64,000 bases of DNA from Nocardioides flavescens (GTDB taxonomy: Bacteria; Actinomycetota; Actinomycetes; Propionibacteriales; Nocardioidaceae): assembly GCF_009823805.1 (NCBI RefSeq), contig NZ_WUEK01000001.1, positions 268,688 to 332,687 of the forward strand, read 5' to 3'. Position 1 is the first letter of the stretch. The number at the start of each line of letters is the position of its first letter. The position numbers were made by a program, and so were the translations under genes. The notes beneath the pieces were generated by a model. The model did no database searches and had not been told where the DNA came from. It worked only from the letters and a program-made list of their open reading frames with translations. Below, one piece after another: positions 56,343-64,000 of the stretch.

Positions 56343-57379
56343 GCCGATCGCGCCAGCCTGCGGCGCTCGGTGACCAGCACCTGCTGCAGCGCCTCGAACT
56401 CCTCGACGCAGCGACCGGCGCCGAGCGCCACGCTGGTCAACGGCTCGTCGGCCACGTGCACGGGCATGCCGGTCTCGTGGCGCAGCCGCTCGTCGAGGCC
56501 GCGCAGCAGCGCTCCCCCGCCGGTCAGCACGATGCCGCGGTCCATGATGTCGCCGGCCAGCTCGGGCGGGGTCTGGTCGAGGGTGACCCGCACGGCGTCG
56601 ACGATCGCGTGCAGCGGCTCCTCGAGCGCCTTGCGCACGTCGGCGCTGGTCAGCGTGATGCTGCGGGGCAGGCCGCTGACCAGGTCTCGACCGCGGATCT
56701 CGGCCTGGCGGTCGGCCGGGCCGGGGTACGCCGAGCCGAGGGTCTGCTTGACCTCCTCGGCGGTCGCCTCGCCGAGCAGGAGGCCGTGCTCCTTCTTCAT
56801 CCACGTCGTGATGGCGCGGTCGAGCTCGTCGCCCGCGGTGCGCACGCTCAGGCTGGTGACGATGCCGCCGAGGCTGATGACCGCGACCTCGGTGGTGCCG
56901 CCGCCGACGTCGACGACCATGTTGCCGGTGGCCTGGTGCACGGGCAGCCCGGCGCCGATGGCGGCGGCCATCGGCTCCTCGATGATGTAGACCCGGCGCG
57001 CGCCGGCCTGGTAGCCGGCCTCCTTGACCGCCCGCTGCTCGACCGCGGTGATGCCGCTCGGCACGCACACGACCATCCGCGGCTTGGCGAGGTAGCGGCG
57101 GCGGTGCACCAGCGCGATGAAGTGGCGCAGCATCTGCTCGGTCGCCTCGAAGTCGGCGATGACGCCGTCCTGGAGGGGGCGCACCGTCGTGATGTCCTCG
57201 GGCGTGCGCCCGACCATCCGCTTGGCGTCGTGGCCGACCGCGACCAGCTCGCCCGTCTTCTCGTTGACGGCGACGACGCTGGGCTCGTCGACGAGCACGC
57301 CCTTGCCTCGGACGTAGACGAGCGTGTTGGCGGTCCCGAGGTCGACCGCCATGTCACGGCCGACGAGGTTGTTCGCCAT
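56339..57379 (-). CDS. mreB: Rod-shape-determining protein MreB (actin homologue)
   Basis: The 346-residue ATP-binding cytoskeletal protein has MAVDLGTANTLVYVRGKG (phosphate 1), VVDVGGGTTEVAVI (phosphate 2) and VLTGGGALLRGLDE (adenosine motif). It directs side-wall synthesis. It is the first gene of the mreBCD-mrdA-rodA operon. The 355-bp region upstream to ndk holds 57380-57547, the likely promoter zone without a clear -35, and then the 32-bp tandem repeats. Confidence 0.97.
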   Translation of the reverse strand: MANNLVGRDMAVDLGTANTLVYVRGKGVLVDEPSVVAVNEKTGELVAVGHDAKRMVGRTPEDITTVRPLQDGVIADFEATEQMLRHFIALVHRRRYLAKPRMVVCVPSGITAVEQRAVKEAGYQAGARRVYIIEEPMAAAIGAGLPVHQATGNMVVDVGGGTTEVAVISLGGIVTSLSVRTAGDELDRAITTWMKKEHGLLLGEATAEEVKQTLGSAYPGPADRQAEIRGRDLVSGLPRSITLTSADVRKALEEPLHAIVDAVRVTLDQTPPELAGDIMDRGIVLTGGGALLRGLDERLRHETGMPVHVADEPLTSVALGAGRCVEEFEALQQVLVTERRRLARSA

Positions 57380-57547
57380 CCGGGTTAGTCCTTCGTGCGT
57401 CGTGGTGCTGCCGGGGAAGCTGCGGGGAAGACAGAGACGCGCGCCGCACCCGCCTCTGGCCCTCCGAGGCTAGGTGGCGCAACCGGCCCCTCCCGGGAGA
57501 CTCGCCGAGACGGGAGTGACGGATGTGACTGGAGGTGGCTTTCCACG

Positions 57548-57668
57548 CCGACCCGGCGCGAACTGCTGCTGTGCGTACGCCGACCCGGCGCGAAGTGCGG
57601 CTGTGCGTACGCCCACCCGGCGCGAACTGCTGCTGTGCGTACGCCGACCGGCGCGAAGTGCTGCCGAA
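57548..57668. repeat. 32-bp tandem repeat between mreB and ndk
   Basis: Units start at 57548, 57580 and 57612, each 32 bp and beginning CC(G/C)ACCCGGCGCG. A fourth, degenerate unit starts at 57644. The array is followed by a hairpin built on the same CCGACCCGGCGC sequence. It lies upstream of mreB on the transcribed strand and has no spacers of unique sequence, so it is not a CRISPR array. Confidence 0.85.
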
Positions 57669-57673
57669 ATGAG

Positions 57674-57704
57674 GCCGACCCGGCGCACAGTGCGCCGGGT
57701 CGGC
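57674..57704 (-). terminator. Hairpin downstream of ndk
   Basis: A 15-base arm (GCCGACCCGGCGCAC) and its perfect complement flank a single A. It is 30 bp after the ndk stop and probably ends the folC-DUF4233-ndk transcript. Confidence 0.7.
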
Positions 57705-57734
57705 TCGGTCCGCCGTACGGCGGGAGGAGGGGGG

Positions 57735-58139
57735 TCAGAGACCGGGGAACCAGAGCCCGATCTCGCGCTCGGCGGACTCGGCGGAGTCGGAGCCGTGGAC
57801 GAGGTTCTCGCGGCCGCTGAGCGAGAGGTCGCCGCGGATGGTGCCGGGGGCGGCCTTGCGACCGTCGGTGGCGCCGTTGAGGCCGCGCACGACCTCGACC
57901 GCCTCGTCGCCCTCGAGCACCATCGCGACGAGGGGGCCGCTGGTCACGAAGTCACGAAGCGGCGGGTACCACTCCTTCTCGACGTGCTCGGCGTAGTGGC
58001 GGTCGGCCGTCTCGGCGTCGATCGTCCGGTGCTCGAGCGCGGTGAGCGTGAGCCCCTTGGCCTCGTAGCGGGACAGGATCTGTCCGACGAGTCCGCGGCG
58101 GACGGCGTCGGGCTTGAGCAGGACCAGGGTGCGCGCCAT
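57735..58139 (-). CDS. ndk: Nucleoside-diphosphate kinase
   Basis: The 134-residue enzyme keeps NTP and dNTP pools balanced. The phosphate-carrying His is H115 in [31 protein letters not shown] starts the typical N-terminus. It follows the DUF4233 gene after 10 bp, in the usual actinobacterial order folC-DUF4233-ndk. A strong hairpin follows at 57674. Confidence 0.97.
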   Translation of the reverse strand: MARTLVLLKPDAVRRGLVGQILSRYEAKGLTLTALEHRTIDAETADRHYAEHVEKEWYPPLRDFVTSGPLVAMVLEGDEAVEVVRGLNGATDGRKAAPGTIRGDLSLSGRENLVHGSDSAESAEREIGLWFPGL

Positions 58140-58149
58140 GGCGCCGACC

Positions 58150-58548
58150 CTACTGGGCGTCGTAGGCGGCGTAGGCCGCAGCCCGCTCGGCCTCGATCTT
58201 GCGGCCGAGCAGGTAGGCCGTGGCCCAGAGCGCGGCGAAGACCGCGCCGAGGAAGAACATCAGCGTGACGACGAACCCCAGGCAGATGGCCGCCACCTGG
58301 ATCGCCCACCCGAGCAGGTAGGCCCCCTCGCTGCGCAGAGCGCCGGCGGTGAGCAGGCACAGCACGGCGAGCCCGATGCCGACCGTCACGGCGATGGGTG
58401 CGGAGACGTCGGCGATCACGATCATCACCGGCGTCGTGAGGGCGAGGACGATCGCCTCCAGGCTGAGCGTGGCCGCGCACATGCCGCGGCGCGGGGAACG
58501 GGTGCGCTCGCGGTCGACGGGTGCCCCGACCGGGCCCTGCTCGCTCAT
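58150..58548 (-). CDS. DUF4233 membrane protein
   Basis: The 132-residue product has three to four membrane helices (about residues 30-50, 52-70, 78-98 and 100-116; for example [20 protein letters not shown]) and a basic N-terminus with RGMCAATL. It is conserved between folC and ndk in actinobacteria. Its function is unknown. The ATG at 58548 overlaps the folC stop by four bases. Confidence 0.9.
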   Translation of the reverse strand: MSEQGPVGAPVDRERTRSPRRGMCAATLSLEAIVLALTTPVMIVIADVSAPIAVTVGIGLAVLCLLTAGALRSEGAYLLGWAIQVAAICLGFVVTLMFFLGAVFAALWATAYLLGRKIEAERAAAYAAYDAQ

Positions 58549-59903
58549 CGACGGCCCCGCTTCAGCATCGCGCGAGCCTCGCCCGCGGTGACGACCGAGC
58601 CGGTGACGAGCACTCCGCCGGTGCCGATCGAGGCGGTCGCGCCCTCCTCGGCCAGCGTCGTGGCCTCCTCGAGCGCGTCGTCGAGGCGGGGTACGACGGT
58701 GACGCGGTCCTCGCCGTAGATCTCGCGCGCGACCTCCGCCAGCTCCTCGGCCGGCATGGCCCGGTCGGTCGAGCTCTGGGTGACGACGAGGTGGGCCAGG
58801 TGCGGCTCGAACGCCGCGAGCAGGCCCTCGGCGTCCTTGTCGCCCATGACGCCGATGACCCCGATGAGCGGGTCGAGGGTGAAGGAGTCCTCGAGCGCGG
58901 CGGCGGTGGCCTCGGCGCCGTGCGGGTTGTGGGCGGCGTCCAGGATGACCGTCGGGCCCTGGCGCACGATCTCGAGGCGCCCGGGCGAGGTGACCTGGCC
59001 GAACGCCGCGTGGACGAGCTCGGCGTCGAGCGGCTCCGAGCCGCCGACGAACGACTCGACCGCGGCCAGCGCGACGGCGGCGTTCTGCGCCTGGTGGGCG
59101 CCGTAGAGCGGGAGGAAGACCTCGTCGTAGCGCGCCCGCACCCCCTGCAGGGACACGACCTGGCCGCCGACGGCGGGCGTGCGGGACACGACCCCGTAGT
59201 CGACGCCCTCGCGCACCGCGGTCGCGCCGACCTCGGCGATGCGCGCGGCGAGCACCTGGGCCACCTCGGGCTCCTGCTCGGCGATCACGACGACGGAGCC
59301 GGGCTTGATGATCCCGGCCTTCTCGACGGCGATGGCGGCCGGCGTCTCGCCGAGGTACTTCGCGTGGTCGACCGCGATCGGCAGCACCACCGCGACGGCC
59401 GCGTCGACGACGTTGGTCGCGTCCCACGTGCCGCCCATGCCGACCTCGACGACGGCGACGTCGACCGGGGCCTCGGCGAACTTCGCGTAGGCCATCGCCA
59501 CCACGGTCTCGAAGAACGACACCGGGTGGGCCTCGGACTCGTCCACCATGCCGACGTACGGCGCGACGTCGTTGAACGCCGCGACGAACTCCTCCTCGCC
59601 GAGCGGCTCGCCGTCGATCGAGATGCGCTCGGTCATCGACTCCACGTGGGGGCTGGTGAAGCGGCCGGTGCGCAGGTCGAGCGCGCGCAGCAGGGTGTCG
59701 ATCATCCGGCTGGTCGAGGTCTTGCCGTTGGTGCCGGTGAGGTGGACGACGGGGTAGGCCGTCTGGGGGTCGCCGAGCAGGTCGACGAAGGCCCGGATCC
59801 GGTCGAGCGAGGGCTCCAGCCGGGTCTCGGGCCAGCGCGAGAGCAGGGCGTCCTCGGCCTCCGCGAAGGTCTGGGCGAGCCGGGGTGCGTCGGTCTCGGT
59901 CAT
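58545..59903 (-). CDS. folC: Folylpolyglutamate synthase / dihydrofolate synthase
   Basis: The 452-residue Mur-ligase-like enzyme makes dihydrofolate and adds glutamates to folates. TGTNGKTSTSRMIDTLLR (about residues 55-72) is the ATP loop. EVGMGGTWDATNVVD and the HNPHGAEA motif near residue 328 match the family. The upstream gene is usually valS; here it is a GNAT gene. Start ATG 59903. Confidence 0.95.
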   Translation of the reverse strand: MTETDAPRLAQTFAEAEDALLSRWPETRLEPSLDRIRAFVDLLGDPQTAYPVVHLTGTNGKTSTSRMIDTLLRALDLRTGRFTSPHVESMTERISIDGEPLGEEEFVAAFNDVAPYVGMVDESEAHPVSFFETVVAMAYAKFAEAPVDVAVVEVGMGGTWDATNVVDAAVAVVLPIAVDHAKYLGETPAAIAVEKAGIIKPGSVVVIAEQEPEVAQVLAARIAEVGATAVREGVDYGVVSRTPAVGGQVVSLQGVRARYDEVFLPLYGAHQAQNAAVALAAVESFVGGSEPLDAELVHAAFGQVTSPGRLEIVRQGPTVILDAAHNPHGAEATAAALEDSFTLDPLIGVIGVMGDKDAEGLLAAFEPHLAHLVVTQSSTDRAMPAEELAEVAREIYGEDRVTVVPRLDDALEEATTLAEEGATASIGTGGVLVTGSVVTAGEARAMLKRGRR

Positions 59904-59915
59904 GGTCCTGTGAGT

Positions 59916-60818
59916 CTAGTTGGGTGGCTCGATCACGAGGTTGGCCATGTCGACGACCGCGCGGTAGCCGATGGCGGCGTAGACGTGGTTGGAGACGGGG
60001 TTGTCGACGTCGGTGAACAGGCACGCCAGGTCGCCGTCCTCCAGGATCCGCCGGGTGACGTGGGCGGTCAGCGCGCCCGCCCAGCCGCGACCGCGCTGCT
60101 CGGGCGGGGTGAAGACCGGCCCGATCCGCACCACGCCCCCGGCCGACGGGTTGTGGGCGACGAGGCTGACCGGGACCCCGTCGGCGTCCTCCCACAGCCA
60201 GACCCGACCCGACTCGACGCGGGCCTGCACCTCACCGCCCTCGAAGACCTCGGTCTCCCCCGCCGGGTCGCGCCCCGCCTGCACCGCCGCGTCGTGGTGG
60301 AACGCCGTGAACCACGCGAACGCGACCTCCTCGTCGGCCGCGGTCGCGAGCCGCGCGCGGCCGGGCCGGTCGGGCTCCACCAGCGCGGCGAGGTCGTCGA
60401 CGACGTGGAGTCGCATGCCCTCGTGCACACGCACCGTCCCGGTGCCCGCCGCCAGCTCGGTCGCGACCAGCTCGACCGCCGGCAGCGCGCCGTTGACCGC
60501 GGTGATCGCCTCGCCTCGCGCGCGCAGCGCCCGCCCCAGCTCGCGCGCGGCCACGTCAGGCATCGGCAGGGCGTAGAGGGGGTGCGGCGCGAACGGCGCT
60601 GTGCGCATCGCGACGCCGACGACCTCGCCGCGCTCGTCGGCGGCGACCACCCACCACCGGGGGTGGTCACCGACGGGCCGCCCGGCCTCGTCGTCCTCGA
60701 CCGCCCGGACGGCGACCGACCCGACCACCGTCGTGACGACCGGATCCGCGTCGAGCCAGGCACCGGCCCGGTCGAGGAAGGCCCGCGGCTCGTCGTACCA
60801 CTCCAGCGTGTAGGTCAC
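59916..60818 (-). CDS. GNAT-family N-acetyltransferase
   Basis: The 300-residue product is longer than a single GNAT domain. The C-terminal half carries the acetyl-CoA loop PPEQRGRGWAGALTAHVTRR (about residues 238-257) and ends NHVYAAIGYRAVVDMANL. The N-terminal half is poorly recognisable but may be a second, degenerate GNAT fold. The substrate is unknown. It lies between folC and the hairpin at 60881 and is probably a short transcript of its own with the folC group. Confidence 0.85.
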   Translation of the reverse strand: MTYTLEWYDEPRAFLDRAGAWLDADPVVTTVVGSVAVRAVEDDEAGRPVGDHPRWWVVAADERGEVVGVAMRTAPFAPHPLYALPMPDVAARELGRALRARGEAITAVNGALPAVELVATELAAGTGTVRVHEGMRLHVVDDLAALVEPDRPGRARLATAADEEVAFAWFTAFHHDAAVQAGRDPAGETEVFEGGEVQARVESGRVWLWEDADGVPVSLVAHNPSAGGVVRIGPVFTPPEQRGRGWAGALTAHVTRRILEDGDLACLFTDVDNPVSNHVYAAIGYRAVVDMANLVIEPPN

Positions 60819-60880
60819 TCGGCGACGTTAACGGCGCGCGGCGCCCGACCGCCTCCGGTTTCCGCCCCGCCCCTCCCGCT

Positions 60881-60950
60881 TGTAACGCGGAGTTGGTGAC
60901 GGTTCCGACCCGTTGCAACGGGTCGCCAGGATCACCAACTCCGCGTTACA
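60881..60950 (-). terminator. Nested palindrome over the end of the GH2 gene
   Basis: A 19-bp arm (60881-60899) pairs perfectly with 60932-60950. Inside it, 60907-60924 is an 18-bp palindrome (GACCCGTTG and its complement). The GH2 stop codon TAA (60946-60948) lies within the outer stem, so the hairpin would form as the ribosome leaves. Confidence 0.75.
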
Positions 60951-62811
60951 GCTGGCGGGCGGCGAGGGGGATCAGCCAGGTGGCGGTGCGCTCGAGGCCG
61001 AGGTCGGGGGCGCTGAGGCGGGCGCGGACGCCGGCGTGCTGGGGCGGGCCGAAGCGGTAGGCGTAGGAGACGTCGGCGAAGCGGCCGAGCAGGGCCTCGA
61101 CGCCGTACGACGCGTGGCCGTGCGCCGGCAGCGACACCTCCGCGGCGCAGGTCTCACCGACCGAGCCGTCGGGGCGCAGCAGCTCCACCTCGAGGGTGGC
61201 CTCCAGCGGCGCAGGACCGTCGTGGGCCACGTGCACGTCGAGGCCGTTGAGCCCCTCGTCGACGACCCACACCGCGGTCGGCTGCAGCACCGGCGCCAGC
61301 GCGAGCGCCGCGGGCTTGGGACGGCCGGTGCTGTCGAGCAGCCCCCAGCCCGCGCCCGGCTGCACGTCGCGCAGCCACAGCACGATGCCGCCGCCGCAGC
61401 CCGACCCCGGGCGGCGCCACTCGCCGAACACGTCGGCCATCACCTCGCCGGTCACCCGCCGGGCCTCGTCGCCGTCGGGCGTCGCGTCGGCGCCGTACCG
61501 CTCGCGCAGGTAGTGCTCGCGCACGTCGGCGAAGTCCCAGTCGGCGCCGTTGTCCTGCGGCACTCCCCCTCGTACGTCAGCAGGAGAGTCGGGCGCGGGG
61601 AGGTTCGAGAAGGCCAGGCACTCGGCCGCGAAGCCCACCCGGCTGTGCCGGGCGTCGGGGAGGGCACGGAGGTAGGCGCCGACGCCGAAGTACTGCGCGA
61701 TGCCGGTGTCGACGCGGATGACCGGGTCGCCGCCCGAGGGCGAGGAGTCGACCCACACGGCGTCGGTCGCCGACCCGCGGACCAAGAGCGCGAGCAACGC
61801 GGCGAGCTCGCGGGCCGCCCCGGTCGAGGGGCTGACGCCGAACATCGCCGCCTGCTGCTCGTGCTCGGCGGAGCCGCAGACGACGGCGGTCGACGGGTGG
61901 CGCGCGAGCAGTGCCGTGACGACGCGCACCTCGCCCTCGACGGTGGCGGCGAAGCCGGGGTCGGCGAGCGGGTAGTCGAACGTCGCGAACATCAGGTCCT
62001 GCCAGACCAGCAGCCCTAGCTCGTCGCAGCGGGCGTGGAACGCCTCCGACTCGTAGGCCGCGATGCCCGGCACCCGCACCAGGTTGAGCCCGAGCGCGAC
62101 GGCCTCGTCGAGCGCGTCGAGCGGACCGGGCGTCCACACCGCACCGCGGGCGAAGACGCGCACGCCGTTGACCCACAGGTCGAGGGAGTCGGTCGAGCGG
62201 TTCTCGACCGTGCGGAAGCCGACCCGCAGCACGTGCCCGTCGACCTCGACGTCGTGGAGGTGGGGCGTGCCGTGGGTGTGGGGCCACCACGGCTGCGCGT
62301 CGGGCACCCGCACCGAGCGCCCGTCGGACAGCTCGACGACCCCGGTGGTGCCGTCCAGCCACGTGCGTACGACGCGCGGCGGGCGAGGACCCGTCACCAG
62401 CGTCACCGGCAGGTGCGGCCCGACCACGGGCGGGCCGGGCGAGAAGCCGGGCGCGCGCCCCAGCAGCTGGGTGCGCACCCAGCGCAGCCGCGCGTCCTCG
62501 ACCAGCATCGTGCGCCAGCGCTGACGCGGCTTGCGGGCCGTCTCGTCGAGGACGGGCGCCAGCGGGTGCACGACGATGCGCACCTCGTGGGCCCCGGCTC
62601 CCACCGGCACCTCGTGGCGCTCGAACTGCGAGCGTCCCGACGCCGCGACCTCGCCGTCGACCAGCAGGTCCCAGACCGTCGCGATGCCCTCGACCTCGAG
62701 GACGCCGTCCTCGGGTGCCTCGACGCGGGCGACGAAGACGTGCTCGACCTCGTCGGCGTCCGGCCCCGGCTCCGGCGTGAGCCGGGTGAAGGAGAGGACC
62801 GAGCGGGTCAC
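60946..62811 (-). CDS. Glycoside hydrolase family 2 protein, beta-mannosidase-like
   Basis: The 621-residue product is shorter than typical beta-mannosidases (over 800). It has a galactose-binding-like N-terminal domain and a TIM-barrel. LGLNLVRVPGIAAYESEAFH and LGLLVWQDLMFATFDYP resemble beta-mannosidases strongly. Candidate catalytic residues are E316 in CGSAEHEQ (acid/base) and E397 in GFAAECLAFS (nucleophile). No signal peptide is visible, so it is probably cytoplasmic. The GTG start is 7 bp after the DUF1839 gene, which suggests one operon. The physiological substrate is unknown. Confidence 0.88.
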   Translation of the reverse strand: MTRSVLSFTRLTPEPGPDADEVEHVFVARVEAPEDGVLEVEGIATVWDLLVDGEVAASGRSQFERHEVPVGAGAHEVRIVVHPLAPVLDETARKPRQRWRTMLVEDARLRWVRTQLLGRAPGFSPGPPVVGPHLPVTLVTGPRPPRVVRTWLDGTTGVVELSDGRSVRVPDAQPWWPHTHGTPHLHDVEVDGHVLRVGFRTVENRSTDSLDLWVNGVRVFARGAVWTPGPLDALDEAVALGLNLVRVPGIAAYESEAFHARCDELGLLVWQDLMFATFDYPLADPGFAATVEGEVRVVTALLARHPSTAVVCGSAEHEQQAAMFGVSPSTGAARELAALLALLVRGSATDAVWVDSSPSGGDPVIRVDTGIAQYFGVGAYLRALPDARHSRVGFAAECLAFSNLPAPDSPADVRGGVPQDNGADWDFADVREHYLRERYGADATPDGDEARRVTGEVMADVFGEWRRPGSGCGGGIVLWLRDVQPGAGWGLLDSTGRPKPAALALAPVLQPTAVWVVDEGLNGLDVHVAHDGPAPLEATLEVELLRPDGSVGETCAAEVSLPAHGHASYGVEALLGRFADVSYAYRFGPPQHAGVRARLSAPDLGLERTATWLIPLAARQL

Positions 62812-62818
62812 GGGACCC

Positions 62819-63781
62819 TCACCGGACCAGTGCGTCCAGCTCGGTCATCGCGGCGTCGTAGGCCTCGGCCATCGGCCCGACGACCCCCTCGACGGAGAAG
62901 GCGCGCTGCCGGGCGAGGCGGAAGAGCAGCATCTTGGAGCCGCCGACGACGTCGTCGAGGTGGGCGGCGGCCTTCTCGCCCTCCTCGCCGAAGAGCCACC
63001 GCACGTGCGCGGAGAGCAGCTCCATCGACGCTCCCACCATGCGCGGGTTGTGGAAGGCGTAGGCGTGGTAGTCCTCCGTCGAGCCCTCGAGCAGCACCGG
63101 CAGGTCGGCGGCCAGGGTCGCGGCGAACCGCACGAAGGGGTTGTCGGCCGGGCGTCGGGCGAGGAACTCGGCGAACCGGCCCCGCGCCACCGCCTTGAGC
63201 TCCTCACCGGTCGGCACCGGTCCGGCGCCGAAGCGGATCAGCTCGACGTACGTCGGCAGGTGGCCGTCGCCGTCGTAGGTCGCGAACAGCTTGTCGAAGT
63301 CCTCACCGCTGAGCTCGTGGTAGGCGGTGTTGTGGAAGTAGCGCAGGACCTTCGCCTCGACGTCGATCGACTCGGCGACGATCGTCGACTTCACGTGGGC
63401 GCTGCGGTAGGAGGTCGCGGCGACGTCGGGCAGGTAGAACGAGTCGACCTCCGGCATCACCGTCTGCCCGACCGCCAGGCGGGAGGCGATGAGGTCGGGG
63501 AAGCCGCGGTAGGGCTGCACCTCGTGCAGGTCGATGCCGTAGAGAGCGAACAGGTCGCCGGGGGTCGGCTTGAAGAAGGTCCACTGGTCGAGCTCGAGGT
63601 CGGCCATCACCGCGCCGCCGAGCATCGCCTCGGGCTCGAGGCCGGCCGAGGCGATCAGCTCGACCAGGCAGTCGACGTAGCAGTTGGTCTCGGAGTAGGT
63701 CCGCTCGTCGTCGTGCAGCGGGTGCACGGCGTACGCCGCGGGGTCGAGGTCGAAGAGTCGGACGAGGCTCACGCGGCTCAC
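62819..63781 (-). CDS. DUF1839 family protein
   Basis: The 320-residue product matches DUF1839 in its ETNCYVDCLVELIAS (about residues 29-43), ADLELDQWTFFKPTPGDLF and YFHNTAYHELSGEDFDKLF segments. The biochemical role is unknown. I recall DUF1839 genes lying beside amino acid:[carrier-protein] ligases and acyl-CoA-dehydrogenase-like genes in proteobacteria. The GTG at 63781 overlaps the stop of the gene before it by four bases; GTG 63772 is another possible start. Confidence 0.85.
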   Translation of the reverse strand: MSRVSLVRLFDLDPAAYAVHPLHDDERTYSETNCYVDCLVELIASAGLEPEAMLGGAVMADLELDQWTFFKPTPGDLFALYGIDLHEVQPYRGFPDLIASRLAVGQTVMPEVDSFYLPDVAATSYRSAHVKSTIVAESIDVEAKVLRYFHNTAYHELSGEDFDKLFATYDGDGHLPTYVELIRFGAGPVPTGEELKAVARGRFAEFLARRPADNPFVRFAATLAADLPVLLEGSTEDYHAYAFHNPRMVGASMELLSAHVRWLFGEEGEKAAAHLDDVVGGSKMLLFRLARQRAFSVEGVVGPMAEAYDAAMTELDALVR

Positions 63782-63999
63782 GCCTTCCTGGCGGTGGGGT
63801 TCGAGGACCGGGGTGGAGAGGTCAGGGGCAGCTGACGGGACAGGAACGCCGTCGCGCGCTCGTAGCCGAGCAGCTGCGCACGGCGCGAGAGCAGCGAGTG
63901 GTCGATGGCGTCGTCGTCGGTGAAGCCGAAGCGCCCGGTGCGCCGCATCCACCAGAACAGCGGACGCAGGGCGTAGACCTCGGTGAAGTGCTGCGCGTC
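63778..63999 (-). CDS. C-terminal end of an unidentified gene in the DUF1839 operon
   Basis: An open minus-strand frame enters from the window edge and stops at TGA 63780-63778. It gives about 73 residues, including ALRPLFWWMRRTGRFGFTDD, DHSLLSRRAQLLGYERATAF and a Ser/Pro/Arg-rich end. The four-base overlap with DUF1839 shows that they are coupled. An acyl-CoA-dehydrogenase-like protein would fit the family context, but too little is visible to say. Confidence 0.6.
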   Translation of the reverse strand, partial: DAQHFTEVYALRPLFWWMRRTGRFGFTDDDAIDHSLLSRRAQLLGYERATAFLSRQLPLTSPPRSSNPTARKA

Positions 64000-64000
64000 G

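Noticed and set aside
57548..57668. CRISPR array
   Set aside because: Repeats are directly adjacent with no unique spacers, and no cas genes are present.

Overview
The window is very GC-rich, gene-dense chromosomal DNA. It uses many GTG starts, and neighbouring genes often overlap by four bases (NTGA). It carries an actinobacterial gene set: an obg-rpmA-rplU-rne block, the TIGR03936/TIGR03960 pair, ndk-mreBCD-mrdA-rodA, a DUF222/HNH protein, DUF4233 next to folC, and SigE-family and ECF42 sigma factors. The best guess is Nocardioides or a close relative in the Nocardioidaceae. This is inferred from gene content and order only. I see no rRNA, tRNA, transposase, phage gene or CRISPR array.

Region by region. 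1-4.9 kb: the end of a heme oxygenase, two copies of a 78-bp repeat, a SigE-family sigma factor with a membrane-anchored partner, and a PepSY membrane protein. 4.9-13 kb: HU, a DinB-like protein, a YCII/ECF42 sigma pair with a recognisable promoter, ligA, an alpha/beta hydrolase, and a TetR-MFS efflux pair behind an 86-bp palindrome. 13-17.5 kb (minus): a PfpI-like protein, then cysteine desulfurase, mnmA and a MetE-like gene in an overlapping operon for tRNA 2-thiolation and sulfur use. 17.5-26.6 kb (minus): an EEP nuclease, proB, obg, rpmA, rplU, rne and TIGR03936. 26.6-35.3 kb: mixed-strand accessory genes that separate TIGR03936 from its usual partner TIGR03960 (35.4-37.3 kb). 37.4-43.9 kb (minus): a complete mnhA(B)CDEFG antiporter operon. 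43.9-51.4 kb: redox genes, a TetR-SDR pair, malQ and a TPR protein. 51.5-60.8 kb (minus): rodA, mrdA, mreDCB, ndk, DUF4233, folC and a GNAT gene. 60.9-64 kb (minus): a beta-mannosidase-like GH2 protein, a DUF1839 protein and the end of a third gene that runs off the edge.

The housekeeping genes form one minus-strand chain for cell-wall elongation, folate and nucleotides, RNA processing, ribosome assembly and proline synthesis. Blocks of accessory genes interrupt it. The most unusual features are small. Three chains of tiny NTGA-linked ORFs lead into real start codons at 26.6, 30.0 and 54.9 kb. Three families of dispersed intergenic inverted repeats have near-constant lengths (78, about 85-89 and 53 bp). 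The rplU promoter is nested inside the rne terminator. An ECF42-type promoter lies in front of the YCII/ECF42 pair. The right-edge GH2-DUF1839 cluster is the best candidate for a little-described pathway.
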